From positions 2,079,001 to 2,143,000 of the forward strand of contig NC_092574.1 of the NCBI RefSeq assembly GCF_037975245.1: 64,000 bases of DNA, given 5' to 3'. The position numbers and the translations under genes were made by a program. Positions within the stretch are counted from its first letter, which is position 1; the number at the start of each line of letters is the position of its first letter. Positions 1 through 10,996 of the stretch are shown here, piece by piece. Source of the DNA: Apostichopus japonicus. Taxonomy: Eukaryota; Echinodermata; Holothuroidea; Aspidochirotida; Stichopodidae. Below the pieces are notes generated by a model, which ran no database searches, was not told the DNA's origin, and saw only the letters and a program-made list of their open reading frames with translations.

Positions 1-109
1 TTGAGGTTAAATCAATAGAACCTTCGAAATAAACGCGGAATTAAATTAAGAATACCATATTCTGTATTTTCCCCATTAGCAACAGTCTGTTATGTAAAAC
101 GTTTCATAC
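1..109 (-). other. Start of intron 3 of the fibrinogen-related gene
   Basis: Sequence downstream of the donor GTATG on the minus strand. No further exon is seen before the window edge. Confidence 0.6.
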
Positions 110-418
110 CGTCCAGCCGCCACCCGAGGTGTCCATATCACAGTAAACTTCAAATGAACCGATTGTCCAGTTGGTCGGTGTGAAAATGTAAGTACCATTT
201 TCGGTGAATCCTGCATTACGGTAGTCATCGCAATCGAGAGCCAATGTGCAAGTTAATCCATCGCCATAGTAACCATCATTGCAACTACATATATTTGAGC
301 CATTGTCTGGTTGACATGATGCATAGTTGCTGCAACGATATTCGTGATCACAGGTCAAGTTTCCCAGAGTGCAGTTACATCTTTGTGTGCAGTCGTTGTT
401 TACAAAGAATTTGCCTGG
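110..418 (-). CDS. Fibrinogen-related secreted protein, exon 3 (VWC-like tail, EGF, start of fibrinogen domain)
   Basis: This exon of 309 bp (103 codons, phase 0 at both ends) has acceptor CCCTTTTCAG|CCAGG and donor TGGACG|GTATG. It begins PGKFFVNNDCTQRCNC, completing the cysteine-rich tail of the TIL module. Next comes an EGF-like domain with six cysteines (protein residues about 121, 127, 133, 142, 144 and 155) and the typical GYYGDGLTC end. The fibrinogen C-terminal domain starts with DCDDYRNAG and runs through NGTYIF and FEVYCDMDTSGGGWT. In this family an intron commonly falls just after GGGWT. Several N-glycosylation sequons are visible (NCT, NLT, NGS, NGT, NWT). The rest of the fibrinogen domain, including the Ca2+ and ligand sites, lies beyond the left edge. 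Related proteins act as secreted lectins in invertebrate immunity; that role is inferred here. Confidence 0.88.
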
Positions 419-1181
419 CTGAAAAGGGAAAGAAAACAGTAATTTCCTTTTGGTGATATATTAAAGAAGCGTTCCTCAAAAAGTGAGTTCATAATTATTG
501 GATGCAACCGTTAGCGTCTTGACACCGTCAATAACAAAGATCACAAAGGTTCTCCATAAATCTCTTGGCTATTTTTTTTTATCTGCCAGTGTTGTTCGAC
601 GACGGTTTCGTCTTCCTATATAATAATCTTTTCACCAAACAAAGAATAAATGCAATCATTTTTTTAGCTTTACAAGTTCTAAGGAGACCATAAAATAGGT
701 GTGCTTGTTTGATAGTACACGTACCCTTTTGGCAATAGGCCTACGAATAATCCGTGGTGAACATGATTTGTTTTAAATGTGCTACGTGATTAGTTCGTGT
801 TGATTCTTAAAATTCTTATGCTCTTTGAATAGGTTTTTACGAAGAAACAACTAAGTACTTGGATACTTATTGGAAAATAGTATACAACCTTTTGTATATC
901 AAAACTATTTGTCTTAAAAGAGTTATTTGGAAAATCAGCTGTATATATTTTGCGCCCGTTACTACATACGTTCGCTTAAACACATTATTTTTGTTTCTAT
1001 TTTTGAATCAGTCCTTTGATAACTGCAACATTTTACTATTTGTTCCCGGCTATGCTACTGAATGGTCACTTTTCGGTATACACATTTTGCATGATTGTGT
1101 TCCTACACAAATGATAGACTTATGATACATGGTCTTTTCTTAACTATTGTAATAAATTTGGCTTTCTTGGAGGATTCCAAC
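419..1181 (-). other. Intron 2 of the fibrinogen-related gene
   Basis: This is 763 bp between the TIL exon and the EGF/fibrinogen exon. It is AT-rich, ends in a good polypyrimidine-CAG acceptor on the minus strand, and shows no other recognisable exon or repeat. Confidence 0.5.
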
Positions 1182-1393
1182 ATCTCGAATGTAGCATTCA
1201 CACTCCTCGATTGGGACACAGTCCTCCCCGTCCATCAAGAAGTTTCCTGGCGGGCAAAAGCAAGTTTCAGGTTCCTCACAATTACCATGGCAACCGAAAG
1301 GGTCTGAACAAGTTCCATGACAGCTACAGTTTCCAAACACCATGTTCATTGGACACTGAATTTGCGTAGAAAGAGCGATTTCCTGAGATGGTG
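1182..1393 (-). CDS. Fibrinogen-related secreted protein, exon 2 (TIL domain)
   Basis: The acceptor is ACATTTCAG|CACC. Joined to exon 1 in phase, the exon gives a short linker and then a cysteine-rich stretch (residues about 41-92) with ten cysteines spaced as in the trypsin-inhibitor-like (TIL) family, starting CPMNMVFGNC and ending CVPIEEC. A further Cys-Glu-Cys-Tyr follows, as in TIL modules that lead into a VWC-like tail. The 3' boundary is uncertain. The only GT near the expected end is GAT|GTTGGA at 1182/1181, a weak donor. It leaves phase 0, which is what exon 3 needs. Without splicing the frame stays open to a TAA at 1140-1142. TIL domains occur in protease inhibitors and in adhesive extracellular proteins, and here the module is probably structural or for adhesion. 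Confidence 0.75.
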
Positions 1394-2344
1394 CTGAAAT
1401 GTATAGATTTGAGGGGAAATAGATGGACGAGATTTATAAGTTAATGGTCAGCTTTGTAGGAAAGTTGTGTTTTTTGACATACCGGGGACGCCTGGGTACG
1501 TCATACTTACTATGGTTGGCATATGCTAATATTTTCTGCTCTGAAATGTGATGGCTATCTCCGATTGCTATCATGCCTTTAAAGGGAGTAAAGACTCGCG
1601 CACAAAGAAACGTCTGATGCCGGTAATCTGATCTAGTCTCGAATGAGGTGTAACAGAAGTGTTAGACACCACCATTGATCCCAGAAAATACACACACAGC
1701 ATGCTACCGTCGGTAATTAGACACTAGTGTACAGTCAGTACATGCAGCTACGGTCAATACCCACAACACAGTGAACATAGCAGCGAGGGACATCTCAGCA
1801 GGGAGTTTTTTTTTATGGAATTGCCTGATCCCAGGTCCAGATAAAAGATAAAAAGGTATCACGTTTCACTACTGTCTGCATTTTGTAGCGACAAGAAGAA
1901 AAGTTCACTTGCAAGCAACGGAAAGTTAATCTTTTTTACCAGAGGGCGGCACGTGGTTTGGGGCGAGTCTTCAATGCCTTTAAGGACGTTTTCTGTCACA
2001 TTTTTAGGCTAATAAGTTAAGGGTTAAGGCTAATAATATTTGCCTTCTCCAATACGTAAACCAACACAATAAGCTAAACATATCTATTAACATTGTAAAC
2101 ATTCAACTCCTTGAAACGTACCTCTGGGCAACATTTGCAAGAAATTGAGAATGATGAATGACGGTAGACCATCGTGATTTCAATCACTCCTTTTACGCCT
2201 GACGAAGGACCAGGGTGTCCGAAAATTTGTGTAGCGTTTAGTTATTTCTATTCTATTCTAAATATTATGTTGGATTTACAAAGGCAAAGGCATTACATGT
2301 TGTCCTCATCTTTTCTACTATTATTTCTATCAAACACGTGGAAC

Positions 2345-2533
<189 letters not shown>

Positions 2534-3210
2534 TTACTCATTCGTTCATTAATTTCGAACTCACTCAAATCTGATATACACGGTTCCAGTCTACTATCAA
2601 ATGTTTTTTTTTTCCATCATCTGAATCGCCTTTCAATTTTGTAATATTCACTTCATTGAACATAAATTGCATACCAGAATTGTATATGCGTTATTACCGT
2701 TCAAAATAAAAATCATTTACACCGAACAGAACAATGGCATATTTTTATGTCCTTGCGTAAAGTTGAATATTGATAATGCATACTGAGTCTCAAGTGAAAT
2801 GATCACCGAATTTCCTTCCAAGGTTTATAGACTTGGAGACTATAAGATGTTTACTTGAATGTCAAACAAAACGGAAGTTTGCCAGCCATAAAATAAGCTA
2901 CTCATTTCGTGAAAATGTTTCCTACTTCTCCGTACACTTACTTGTCTCAACGGTTTCTTACGCCGCATAGTTTCCGAAAGAACAATTTTCTGCCATCTTG
3001 CAATTAGATACTTCTTCGAAAGTGCATAAGTCTAAAATGAGAGATATTATGTCAAATGCCAGAGAAGCCTCAGGAGCGTATCCAAGGGGGGGGGGTGGCG
3101 AAGGGGGAATCCACACCCCACTCCCCTTGAGCATATTTTTTTAAATGTTTTTATGATATCGTTAGTAATATCAAAAGAGAAAATGCTAAGACGCAACTTA
3201 CAAGGCCTGT

Positions 3211-3304
3211 GAAGTGCCATTTCCAGCAATCTGGGAGGCATTTTCAGCCAAAATTTTTATTGTACGCTACGCGCCAACTCATAGTGGCGCTACGCTTAGA
3301 TAGT
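3211..3304 (+). repeat. Shared subterminal module, copy 1 (in A0)
   Basis: A roughly 95-bp module that begins GAAGTGCCATTTCC and ends with GCGCGCCAAC, GTGGCGCT and CGCTTAGATAGT or close variants. Six copies occur in the window, all on the plus strand and all inside transposon-like elements. Confidence 0.85.
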
Positions 3305-3347
3305 TTGCAAGCCGTATCTACGGCTCTCATAGTCTGCCTACAGTTTC

Positions 3348-4853
3348 CAGGCGCGTATCCAGGGGGGCATTGGGGGCGCGCGCCCCCTGCATACGAAAAA
3401 GAGGAGAGAAAAAAAAGAGAAGAAAAAAGAGGAGGAAAAAGGAGGAGGAGAGGAAGGGAAAAGAAAAGAAGGAAGAGAGAAAAAGGAAAAAAGGAGGGAG
3501 TAAAAGAAAAACACCAAGACACCTGGAACAGAAAGGAACAGTGACATCATTACAGCGCTGATCCCTATTATATACACATGAATTTCGGAAGGGGCGTGCG
3601 CTTCACCCTACCCCTTGCTCCGACAACTCCATTTTTGACGTTTCCATGTTTTCTCTCTCGCTAATGTATCTATATATATATATACTATATATGGTCTATC
3701 AAAACGCGTGTGTGTATATACTCCTTAATTGTAGAATTGTGCTATGAAACCAACTGTGGCTAGTCTCGAACTCGACCATTTCGAGAAGGAGGCGACCGCC
3801 CCCCCCCCCCCCTCTAGATCAATTTTTTATGATATCGCTAGTAATTTCTAAACAGAAAATGCTTAGATGCAACTTACAAGGCCTGGGAAGTACAATTTCC
3901 AGCCTCAAAACTTTGTATGTGTCTAATCATGGGCGTAGAAGCCCAATTTTATTTGGGAGCTGTAACGACTTGTAATGTCAATATCATATAAGCAAGCATC
4001 AGTTATTACATCGCAAGCCATCGCGTACCGTACGGTCCGTAAAAGTTGCGCAGTATACCGCGGGATGCTAGTGTAAACAACGAAATGTCTTATGTAGATG
4101 GAGAACAAGCATTGAGCTTCAATTATGTCAAAACTCTCTTTTAAATTAGTAATGGCGAATTAGGGGCTGCAGCCCGTCCCCCCCCCCTCCACCCCACCTC
4201 CCACCCTTATGGGTTTCGGAAATATCTGCTATATTTTTTATTTCCTTCAACGAAGTTTTATAATAGCTGTTATATTAATATTTCTAGACTAATAAATTAA
4301 CTGTGTCTGATCAATTTTCGAAAATTTCCTCAGCAACATTTTTCATTATACTTCCCTCTGTGCAATTTTGACCGGTCTGTTAGGGTTGAAGGAGGTTTTC
4401 CTATATTGGTTGTCCATAGATGAAATTTTGAGCAACATTATGGGTATGTTTTGAAGTGAGTTTATTCACGAGAGATGTAAATTTTCATATTCTGAACAAA
4501 TAATGGGCTTAAAACCTTGAAAAGTGCGGCTGACGGGTATTGTGGGCCGCGATGTAGAATCATCTACAAAAGCAATGATCCACAGGAGATGCGGTGAGGT
4601 CGAACATTATTTGTGACGGGTGACAATCTTCAAAAAGGATATGGATGGAAAAAAACTATTGGGGAATACTTGGTTCTCAGGCAAAAAGTGTACATCTGGT
4701 TGGTCTTTTCAAGCCCGAGAAGTGCCATTTCCGGTGATCTGGGGGATATCAAAACCAGAAATTTTCTTGTACGCTGCGCGCCAACCGATGGTCGCGCTCC
4801 GCTTAGATAGTAATTCGCGCCCCTCGGGCAAGAAAGTCCTGGATACGCTCCTG
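3348..4853. mobile_element. Non-autonomous TIR transposon A, 1.5 kb, nested in A0
   Basis: The ends are CAGGCGCGTATCCAG and CTGGATACGCTCCTG, an inverted repeat with one mismatch. The element is flanked by the 5-bp direct repeat GTTTC (3343-3347 and 4854-4858), present once in the reconstructed empty site. It shares most of its length with element B (10311-12253) but lacks a block of about 210 bp present there. It contains a GA-rich stretch (about 3399-3535) and near its right end the module at 4719-4813. No transposase is encoded. The CAGG...CCTG ends resemble hAT-type termini. Some hAT lineages are recorded in repeat catalogues as making 5-bp duplications, but the superfamily is inferred. 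Confidence 0.75.
4719..4813 (+). repeat. Shared subterminal module, copy 2 (in A)
   Basis: Same module as at 3211-3304, with GTACGCTGCGCGCCAACC and CCGCTTAGATAGT. It lies 40 bp inside the right terminus of element A. Confidence 0.85.
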
Positions 4854-6050
4854 GTTTCGCCCCTCCCTTGGCAAATTCCTCGCTATGCGCCTGAGAGGAG
4901 GGTCTTTCTTGACTAAAATTGCAGTATGTTAGTGACTGACCACATTTGTCCTAATAAGCAAGTTCAAGTAAACTTCTGTACATGAAACTTAAATCACATG
5001 AACGTATTCATATTGAAATCAATGAGTCTAGAGTAAATTTAACTTTATATTATACTTCCCGATAACAAGTTTATTTACATAGTTGATTTTAGAAAAGCCG
5101 TTATGGTGTAACCTTGTTAGGCTAAGGGACATGCAAATGTCCCACGGCTCATATGCATGTCAACGCAAATGGAAGACAACCTGTAACCCCTGGCAACATT
5201 GTCATATGAATAGAGTGTATAAAAGTTAACTAATTGTAATTCCAAAGTGCAGCAATACATTCGATTACAAAATACAATATTATGTTATCTACTCTATCTT
5301 AGTGCTTTTCTTAGGTTTTATAGGTTTCTGACGGCTTGAATATTGTAATATAATTGGGTCTGAAAAAGGAGGTCCTATACACGGAAGATAGCGGATTAGC
5401 AAAACGAGGTTTATTTAACGATCAGCTGTTGAGGGTGCATATCAATACATATGTTCCTATTCAAGTATGTTACAAATATGACATTCATCATTCTGTGTTC
5501 GTCCAGACTGTGATGACTTAGTGTTCTGTACCTTGTAGAACGACAGTCACTTTAGAATTCAAATGTTGTTTACTCATGTAAATCCTTGGCTTTCGAGTGA
5601 ATTTGTGGGAGAATAATTAATTGTGTATACTGTATTGACTTAATCAGGAAGCCATGCCAACTAGTTTATTTCTTGCGAAGATTTGGTTTCACATATAAAG
5701 GACATTATTACATTTGCATTATAGTAGTTTCCGTTACGTCCATTTTCTTTGGCGGTGTCAAAAGTATAATGGATATCTTTATCTGCAGATGTGTTAGCAC
5801 ATTAAAATTGTTCATCTTGCCATTTTAGCACGTTCCTTTTCTGTATACACTTATATATACGTAATAAACAACTATTAATTGACTATAAGGATAACAGGTG
5901 ACACGTTCAACATTCCGCCATTAACTAAAATAGTCCCATATAGTTTACGGAAACTTTAGACGTTATATAGGATTTTTGATAAACCGATTATCTGCGAAAG
6001 TCGAACAAATGGAATTTTGTTATGAGATTCAGGTAGGTGATTAAACTTAC

Positions 6051-6132
6051 CCATTGATTCTACAATGCTGCACAGATATATCACAGTCGTCAAAATGGCA
6101 CCAAAACGGAAACTTCGCGACTGAGTTGCCAT
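6051..6132 (-). CDS. Fibrinogen-related secreted protein, exon 1 (signal peptide)
   Basis: This 82-bp exon encodes 27 codons plus one base. The residues read MATQSRSFR and then the hydrophobic core FGAILTTVIYLCSIV, followed by ESM, which is a typical secretory signal peptide. The exon ends ATGG|GTAAGT, a consensus splice donor in phase 1. The next exon (start 1393) begins with the two bases CA and so supplies codon GCA (Ala28), keeping frame with the TIL domain. A TATA box lies 85 bp upstream of the ATG. The phase match, signal peptide and promoter together make this the likely first coding exon. Intron 1 would be 4657 bp and contains the nested transposons at 3071-4893. Transcript data would settle whether another exon lies in between. 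Confidence 0.75.
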
Positions 6133-6216
6133 ATTCAGATATCAATCAACTTTCACACTGGCTGGAACCAACTGAAAACCATCTGCAATCGTAGTAACAT
6201 GTATGCTGTAATAACC

Positions 6217-6224
6217 CTTATATA
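6217..6224 (-). promoter_or_regulatory. Probable TATA box of the fibrinogen-related gene
   Basis: Read on the minus strand the sequence is TATATAAG, in the context GGG-TATATAAG-GG. It lies 85 bp upstream of the ATG of the signal-peptide exon. A transcription start about 30 bp downstream, near 6190, would leave a 5' UTR of roughly 57 nt. A near-consensus TATA box at a sensible distance from a signal-peptide exon with an ideal splice donor makes this a credible core promoter. A TA microsatellite (6378-6633) lies about 155 bp further upstream. Confidence 0.6.
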
Positions 6225-6280
6225 CCCTTCTTTTATTATAACAACGTTATTCAGACAAGACACCTATTCAGCTGACAATC

Positions 6281-6636
<356 letters not shown>

Positions 6637-6768
6637 ATCCATAGCAGAGGTTATTAACTTTGAGTTTAGTGAATAAAATCTTACCATGATCTTTATAACC
6701 TTACTTTCTTTCATTACAAAAATAACGCTATTGAGGCTATACGACAATATGTATTCGGTCGATCAATA

Positions 6769-6874
6769 CCGACATTATACCAAAATCTCATCTAAATTTA
6801 TATTTTATGAAGCCGACTGTTGTGAAATAATGGATTAATCTCTTGGCTTCTCTTTTCTGCAAGTCATATATATT
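6769..6874 (+). repeat. Direct repeat flanking a TA microsatellite, right copy
   Basis: Right-hand partner of 6281-6384. It shares CTCATCTAAAT, ATATTTTATGAAG, TGTTGTGAAATAAT-like sequence and AAGTCATATATAT. Confidence 0.7.
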
Positions 6875-7829
6875 TTGGCATTTGCAATTAGACGGTCGTG
6901 ATGATTTGCTGTAATATTTACAGATTAATAGACGCAATTTGAAAACAACAGATTAATTGTGATGTGATCCCAAAGCTAGTAAGTAAATTTCCCAACATTC
7001 CGGCCCATACAGCCGGTGCACAGTTCTCGGTTAACCGGTTTCAATAACGTGAGCGGATGAGAGCTATTCAAAGGCGTCTCTAGGTATAGGGAAAGTCAGA
7101 TGAGACGTCAGTCTATGGATTTACTTCACATCATGCAGGATCTGTCGCTAGTGCGCATAGTTACAGTCCAGGTACTGTGAATAGATGCGATAAACATGTA
7201 ACTTCTTACCATTATGCCATACTTGGTTTTGTACTGGGGAGAGGGCAGTCGTAATAAGTTTCTTGACTGTAATATTACTCATGGTATTCTTGTAGGGGAA
7301 AAAATAACACAACTTTAAAATAGGGTTAGTTGAAAGATTTATTCTTTATATATTGATATAGTTCCGAAGGTATGGAAACAAAGCAAAAAAAAAATCGAAA
7401 TAAATAACTAAAAACCCGATATTGTCATGAAACCAGGCATATGTACTTGATTTTGAAATGACTTTTGCAGAGCCACCGACACCGGGTGTGGCGGGGATGG
7501 CCCCGATAATTTTCAATGCAATGAGTTCCAAATAGACATTCTTAAACATGTAAAGTTGGTGAATTTGAATAGCTCTTGGCCTCGGGCTGTCTCCCCCCCC
7601 CCCCCCCAATTAGAAACCCGTATCGCAGCTCTGATTAAAAAAAATAAAGGAGGAATGTAAACATGAACTTCTTTCAGGAACGAAGCGATGCAGAAAATGT
7701 GACAATAATCTAATTTTATAATTCCATGTATGAGAGAATCAATCTTTGAAAAAAGTGGAATTGAACGGTGGCTCAATAGGGGGGGGGGGGGGAATATCTT
7801 CAAATCTCAAAATTTTCTCTTCTTATCTT
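6875..7829. other. Intergenic, no gene seen
   Basis: AT-rich sequence with a C15-type homopolymer near 7592-7607 and a G-run near 7780-7792. The short reading frames across it have no recognisable domain. Confidence 0.5.
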
Positions 7830-7902
7830 GTGTAAAAGTAAGTTGGCCTGACGTTTCGAACCTAGCAGGATCTTCTTCAGAGGCTGAATGACAAGTAACA
7901 GT
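7830..7902 (-). repeat. Possible retroelement 3'-end fragment
   Basis: On the minus strand this stretch reads through GCCTCTGAAGAAGATCCTGC and a GTTTCGAA-type motif. The translation includes SLKKILLGSKRQANLLLHK. Short motifs of this kind recur at the 3' ends of animal reverse-transcriptase elements, as I recall, but the fragment is too short to classify. It directly abuts the hAT-like insertion. Confidence 0.25.
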
Positions 7903-8840
7903 AACAGAAGGGACAAATACACGCAGTGGCGTAGCCAAGGAGGGGGAGTGAGGGCGACACCCCCCGTGAAAGCTTGTCGCCCCCCACTGGGATTTTGGGT
8001 GTCGAAAAAAAAATAACATGTGCGAAAAATATATCATTGATCTGAATGGTTTCGAATCTCCATGATGACCACTCTTGAAGACCCTTCGACCGCGGACCGA
8101 CAGTAGTTGCTGAAAAACCGGACGAGACATAGCGCATAGGCCTGGTTTTCACTTCTGGGACGTACCCTGATGGTTTTAAAACCGCTAAAAACCAATTTAT
8201 CAAGAAAGGAGACAATACTACCGCTGAGAATGAGTCTATCACCCTAATAATAATGTTTCAGGCCCAATCTTTGATCATGTCAGTTTTACATATAGTTCGG
8301 TCATTCAATACGTTACTTGGCTAAAAGCCCAGTCAATCTTTCAGTATTTTCCAAGAGCAATTTGCAGATTTGTCGAAAACTGTCAATGCCAGTGTCAAAC
8401 CACATTTTTTGGTATGACTCCCAGGACGGCAAGCCGAGAAACTCACATGCAGTCGCGGCGGAAAGCTTTCTTCGCCTATAGTATGTCCGGGACATTTTGG
8501 GGCATCGTTCTTATAGGGCTATATCTGAGGCCCTGGGGTCATTCCTTGACCGACTTGGTGCACTATAATGTACCCATTTCCAAGTAAATGTATTCACAGA
8601 TTGTTAGTTGCCATGGATTTGAACAAATGAGGGGTATTCTATCCTGAAACATAGGGCAAAATGGGGCTGGGGTTTCCAGTTCGCCGCATCATTTGTCAAC
8701 TTGCACTGGGTTCTAATGTTGATGTCAATTGGAATCACTGCTAACAGAAAAAAAATCACCAAAAATTAAAACCGCATGAACTTTATTGCAGATTTCCAGA
8801 GTGCCGAATTTGCAATTTTCTCCCGAAATCACGCAACTAG

Positions 8841-8936
8841 ATGGCTGCTATCTCCAGCGATCTGGCAGATATTGAAATCTGAAATTTTCTTGGTACGCTG
8901 CGCGTCAACCGATGGTGGCGCTCCGCTTAGATAGTT
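8841..8936 (+). repeat. Shared subterminal module, copy 3 (in hAT-like element)
   Basis: Contains GGTACGCTGCGCGTCAACC, GATGGTGGCGCTCCGC and TTAGATAGT. The 5' part is more diverged than in the other copies. Confidence 0.75.
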
Positions 8937-9012
8937 CTTTCGGCCGGAATACTCGAATCGATAACGCCCCCCCCCCACATTTCAAATCGGATTGACGCCC
9001 CTGCTGGCTTGG

Positions 9013-9104
9013 GAAGTGTCATTTCCGACGATCTAGGAGGCCTTTTTAGCTAAAACTTTTTGTTCGCTGCGCGCCAACCCATGGCGGCGCTCCGCTTAGA
9101 TAGT
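9013..9104 (+). repeat. Shared subterminal module, copy 4 (in hAT-like element)
   Basis: Begins GAAGTGTCATTTCC and ends GGCGCTCCGCTTAGATAGT. It lies about 80 bp inside the right end of the hAT-like element. Confidence 0.85.
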
Positions 9105-9349
9105 ACCAAGACGCCCTTCCATGAAATGGTCAAGCCCCCCAGCGCCCCCCCCCCTTCCACTGAAAAACTCCTGGCTTCGCCACTGAATACACGCACAGAT
9201 TAATGATAGGTTAATGAGCATGGTGAACAAAAAAGAGATAGATGTAAGAGGATTAGTAGACAAGGGATGGAGAGAAGAATGAAAGAAACCAACAAGGGAA
9301 GAGGAGAGGCAGGAGATCAAATGTAGAGGGGCAAAGAGAGTATTTTAAG

Positions 9350-9510
9350 ACTTATCTTATCTTAAATTATGACTTTTTCTCTAAAACACTTTATTTCTAA
9401 GTCAAATTTTGACTTTTTATCTCAAACTTTTAGGTAAAAGTTGTCATTTTGAAATAAAAAGTCAAGATTTTAAGATGAAAAGTCCAAATTTTGAGATCGA
9501 TGACTCCTTT
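9350..9510. repeat. Degenerate simple repeat with inverted character
   Basis: Motifs such as AAATTTTGACTTTTTATCTC and the complementary GAAATAAAAAGTCAAGATTT alternate. The patch therefore reads as a degenerate repeat that can fold on itself. Confidence 0.55.
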
Positions 9511-9978
9511 TTTCTTATGAGCCTATTATGCTACCGTAGAGTTGGAATACCTATGAGTTTTAAAATTTCTTTCTTGCTGTGACAATGCATCTCCCCCCCC
9601 CCCCATCTTCTAAATTCATGTCGGGTAGCCCAATATTTCGTGACTTTGATGTTGTATGACGTTTCGGAAAATAGCAGTTTGCACTGGATTTCCCCGTGAT
9701 AGCTATATCAATAGCTATATCCAGATGGTCGTGCCCGGACGATCCCAAGCGCACCTTATTCTGTACAACACCTTGGCACCCCGTTCGCCAGGAGGCTCAC
9801 TGCACATACTACATCTAAGTTCTACCACTCAAATAAGCCTTAAAATAAAAATAAAAGGTTTCAAACTTACCATTTTCAGTCACGTTACAGCTATTCAACA
9901 GAATACATACGAACGAGTGTTGTAGGCCTATCATTCAGACACTGTGTATGTATGGAACGCAAAAAGGGCAAAAATCAA

Positions 9979-9996
9979 ACAACAACAACAACAACG
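9979..9996. repeat. (AAC)n microsatellite
   Basis: Six AAC/CAA trinucleotides in a row. Confidence 0.9.
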
Positions 9997-10902
9997 TTTA
10001 TTACATTGATAACTATATAAATTAAAATGACAACGACGTGATTTGATGTAATGATGTTATACTTATGTGCAATAACAGCAGGAATGTATACAGCAGCTAC
10101 CTAAAATAGTATAACGACGACGCAAAAATATACATTATCATCGAATTTCAGTATGACAACGTCATTTTTTCTGTAATGTCATCGTTAATTATTTTATTGA
10201 CGGGTAAACCTCATATGATAACAACATAAACACACGTGAAGCCTACGTAAACTGCATTGATAACAAGCTGAGAACAGAGATAACGGCGCTATTTCACTTA
10301 ACGTAATAAACAGGTGCGTATCCAGGGGGGGCGTTGGGGGCACGCGCCCCCCGGGTAAGGAAAAGAGGAGAGAAAAAAGAGAAGAAAAAAGGGAAAAGGA
10401 GGGGGAAAAAAGAAAAGGAGGAGAGGAAGGAAGGGAAAAGAAAAAGAAAAAAGAGAGAAAAAGGAGAAAAGGAGGGAGTAGAAGATAGCCAAGACCTCGG
10501 GAAGAGAAAGAGGAACAGTCATAGTTAAAGCGCTGATCCCTATTATATACACATGGTAGCGAGTGACAGATCGAGGATTACGGAGGGGGTTTGCGCCTCA
10601 CCCTACCCCTTACACCGACAACTCCATTTTTGACGTTTCCATTTTTCCTCTCTCACTAATGTATCTATATAAATACTATATATGGTCTATCATAACGCGT
10701 GTGTGTGTATGGACGCCTTAAACAATTGTACAATTGTGCTATATTGAACCAACTGTGGCTGGTCTTGAACTCGACCGAGTCGTCGGGTAACATGACGCAT
10801 TTCGGGAAGGGGGCGACCGCCCCCCCCCCGAGCAAATTTTCTTTATGACATCGCCAGGAATTTCAAAATAGACAATGCTTAGATGCAACTTACAAGGCCT
10901 GG

Positions 10903-10996
10903 GAAGTGTCATTTCCAGCGATCTGGGAGGCATTTTCGGCCAAAATTTTTATTGAACGCTTCGCGCCAACACATGGTGGCGCTTCGCTTAGATAGT
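10903..10996 (+). repeat. Shared subterminal module, copy 5 (in B)
   Basis: Begins GAAGTGTCATTTCCAGCGAT and ends GGCGCTTCGCTTAGATAGT. In element B it is internal and followed by CTACAGGCTTCGCCCC, the site matching the empty insertion site in A0. Confidence 0.85.

Larger units (their letters stand above)
3071..4893. mobile_element. Short TIR element A0, split by insertion of element A
   Basis: The left part (3071-3347) starts with the TIR-like CAGGAGCGTATCCAAGG and the right part (4854-4893) ends in CGCTATGCGCCTG, an imperfect inverted match. Between them sits element A (3348-4853), flanked by GTTTC on both sides. Removing A and one GTTTC rejoins CTACA-GTTTC-GCCCC. This matches the uninterrupted CTACAGGCTTCGCCCC inside element B near 11002-11016. 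The restored element is about 312 bp and related to the 5' half of B. No clear target duplication flanks A0 itself, so it is older or its ends are misjudged. There is no transposase ORF. Confidence 0.65.
7924..9185. mobile_element. hAT-like non-autonomous transposon with perfect 8-bp target duplication
   Basis: The left end is CAGTGGCGTAGCCAAGGAG and the right end is CTCCTGGCTTCGCCACTG, an inverted repeat of about 18 bp with two differences. The element is flanked on both sides by AATACACG (7916-7923 and 9186-9193), an exact 8-bp duplication as produced by hAT transposases. CAGTGGCGTAGCCA-type ends are typical of animal hAT elements. At 1262 bp it encodes no transposase I can recognise, so it would depend on a partner in trans. 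It contains two copies of the module also found in elements A0, A and B. Confidence 0.88.
9194..10310. other. Intergenic, low-complexity patches only
   Basis: Contains the degenerate AAGTCAAAATTT-type patch at 9350-9510, a C13-type run near 9592-9604 and (AAC)n at 9979-9996. I see no gene. Short frames here lack domains. Confidence 0.5.

Noticed and set aside
3209-3577. Lys/Glu/Arg-rich and Ser/Phe/Leu-rich frames over the GA-rich stretch (also 10298-10552)
   Set aside because: Both lie inside transposons A and B, on opposite strands of a simple purine-rich tract. No domain is visible.
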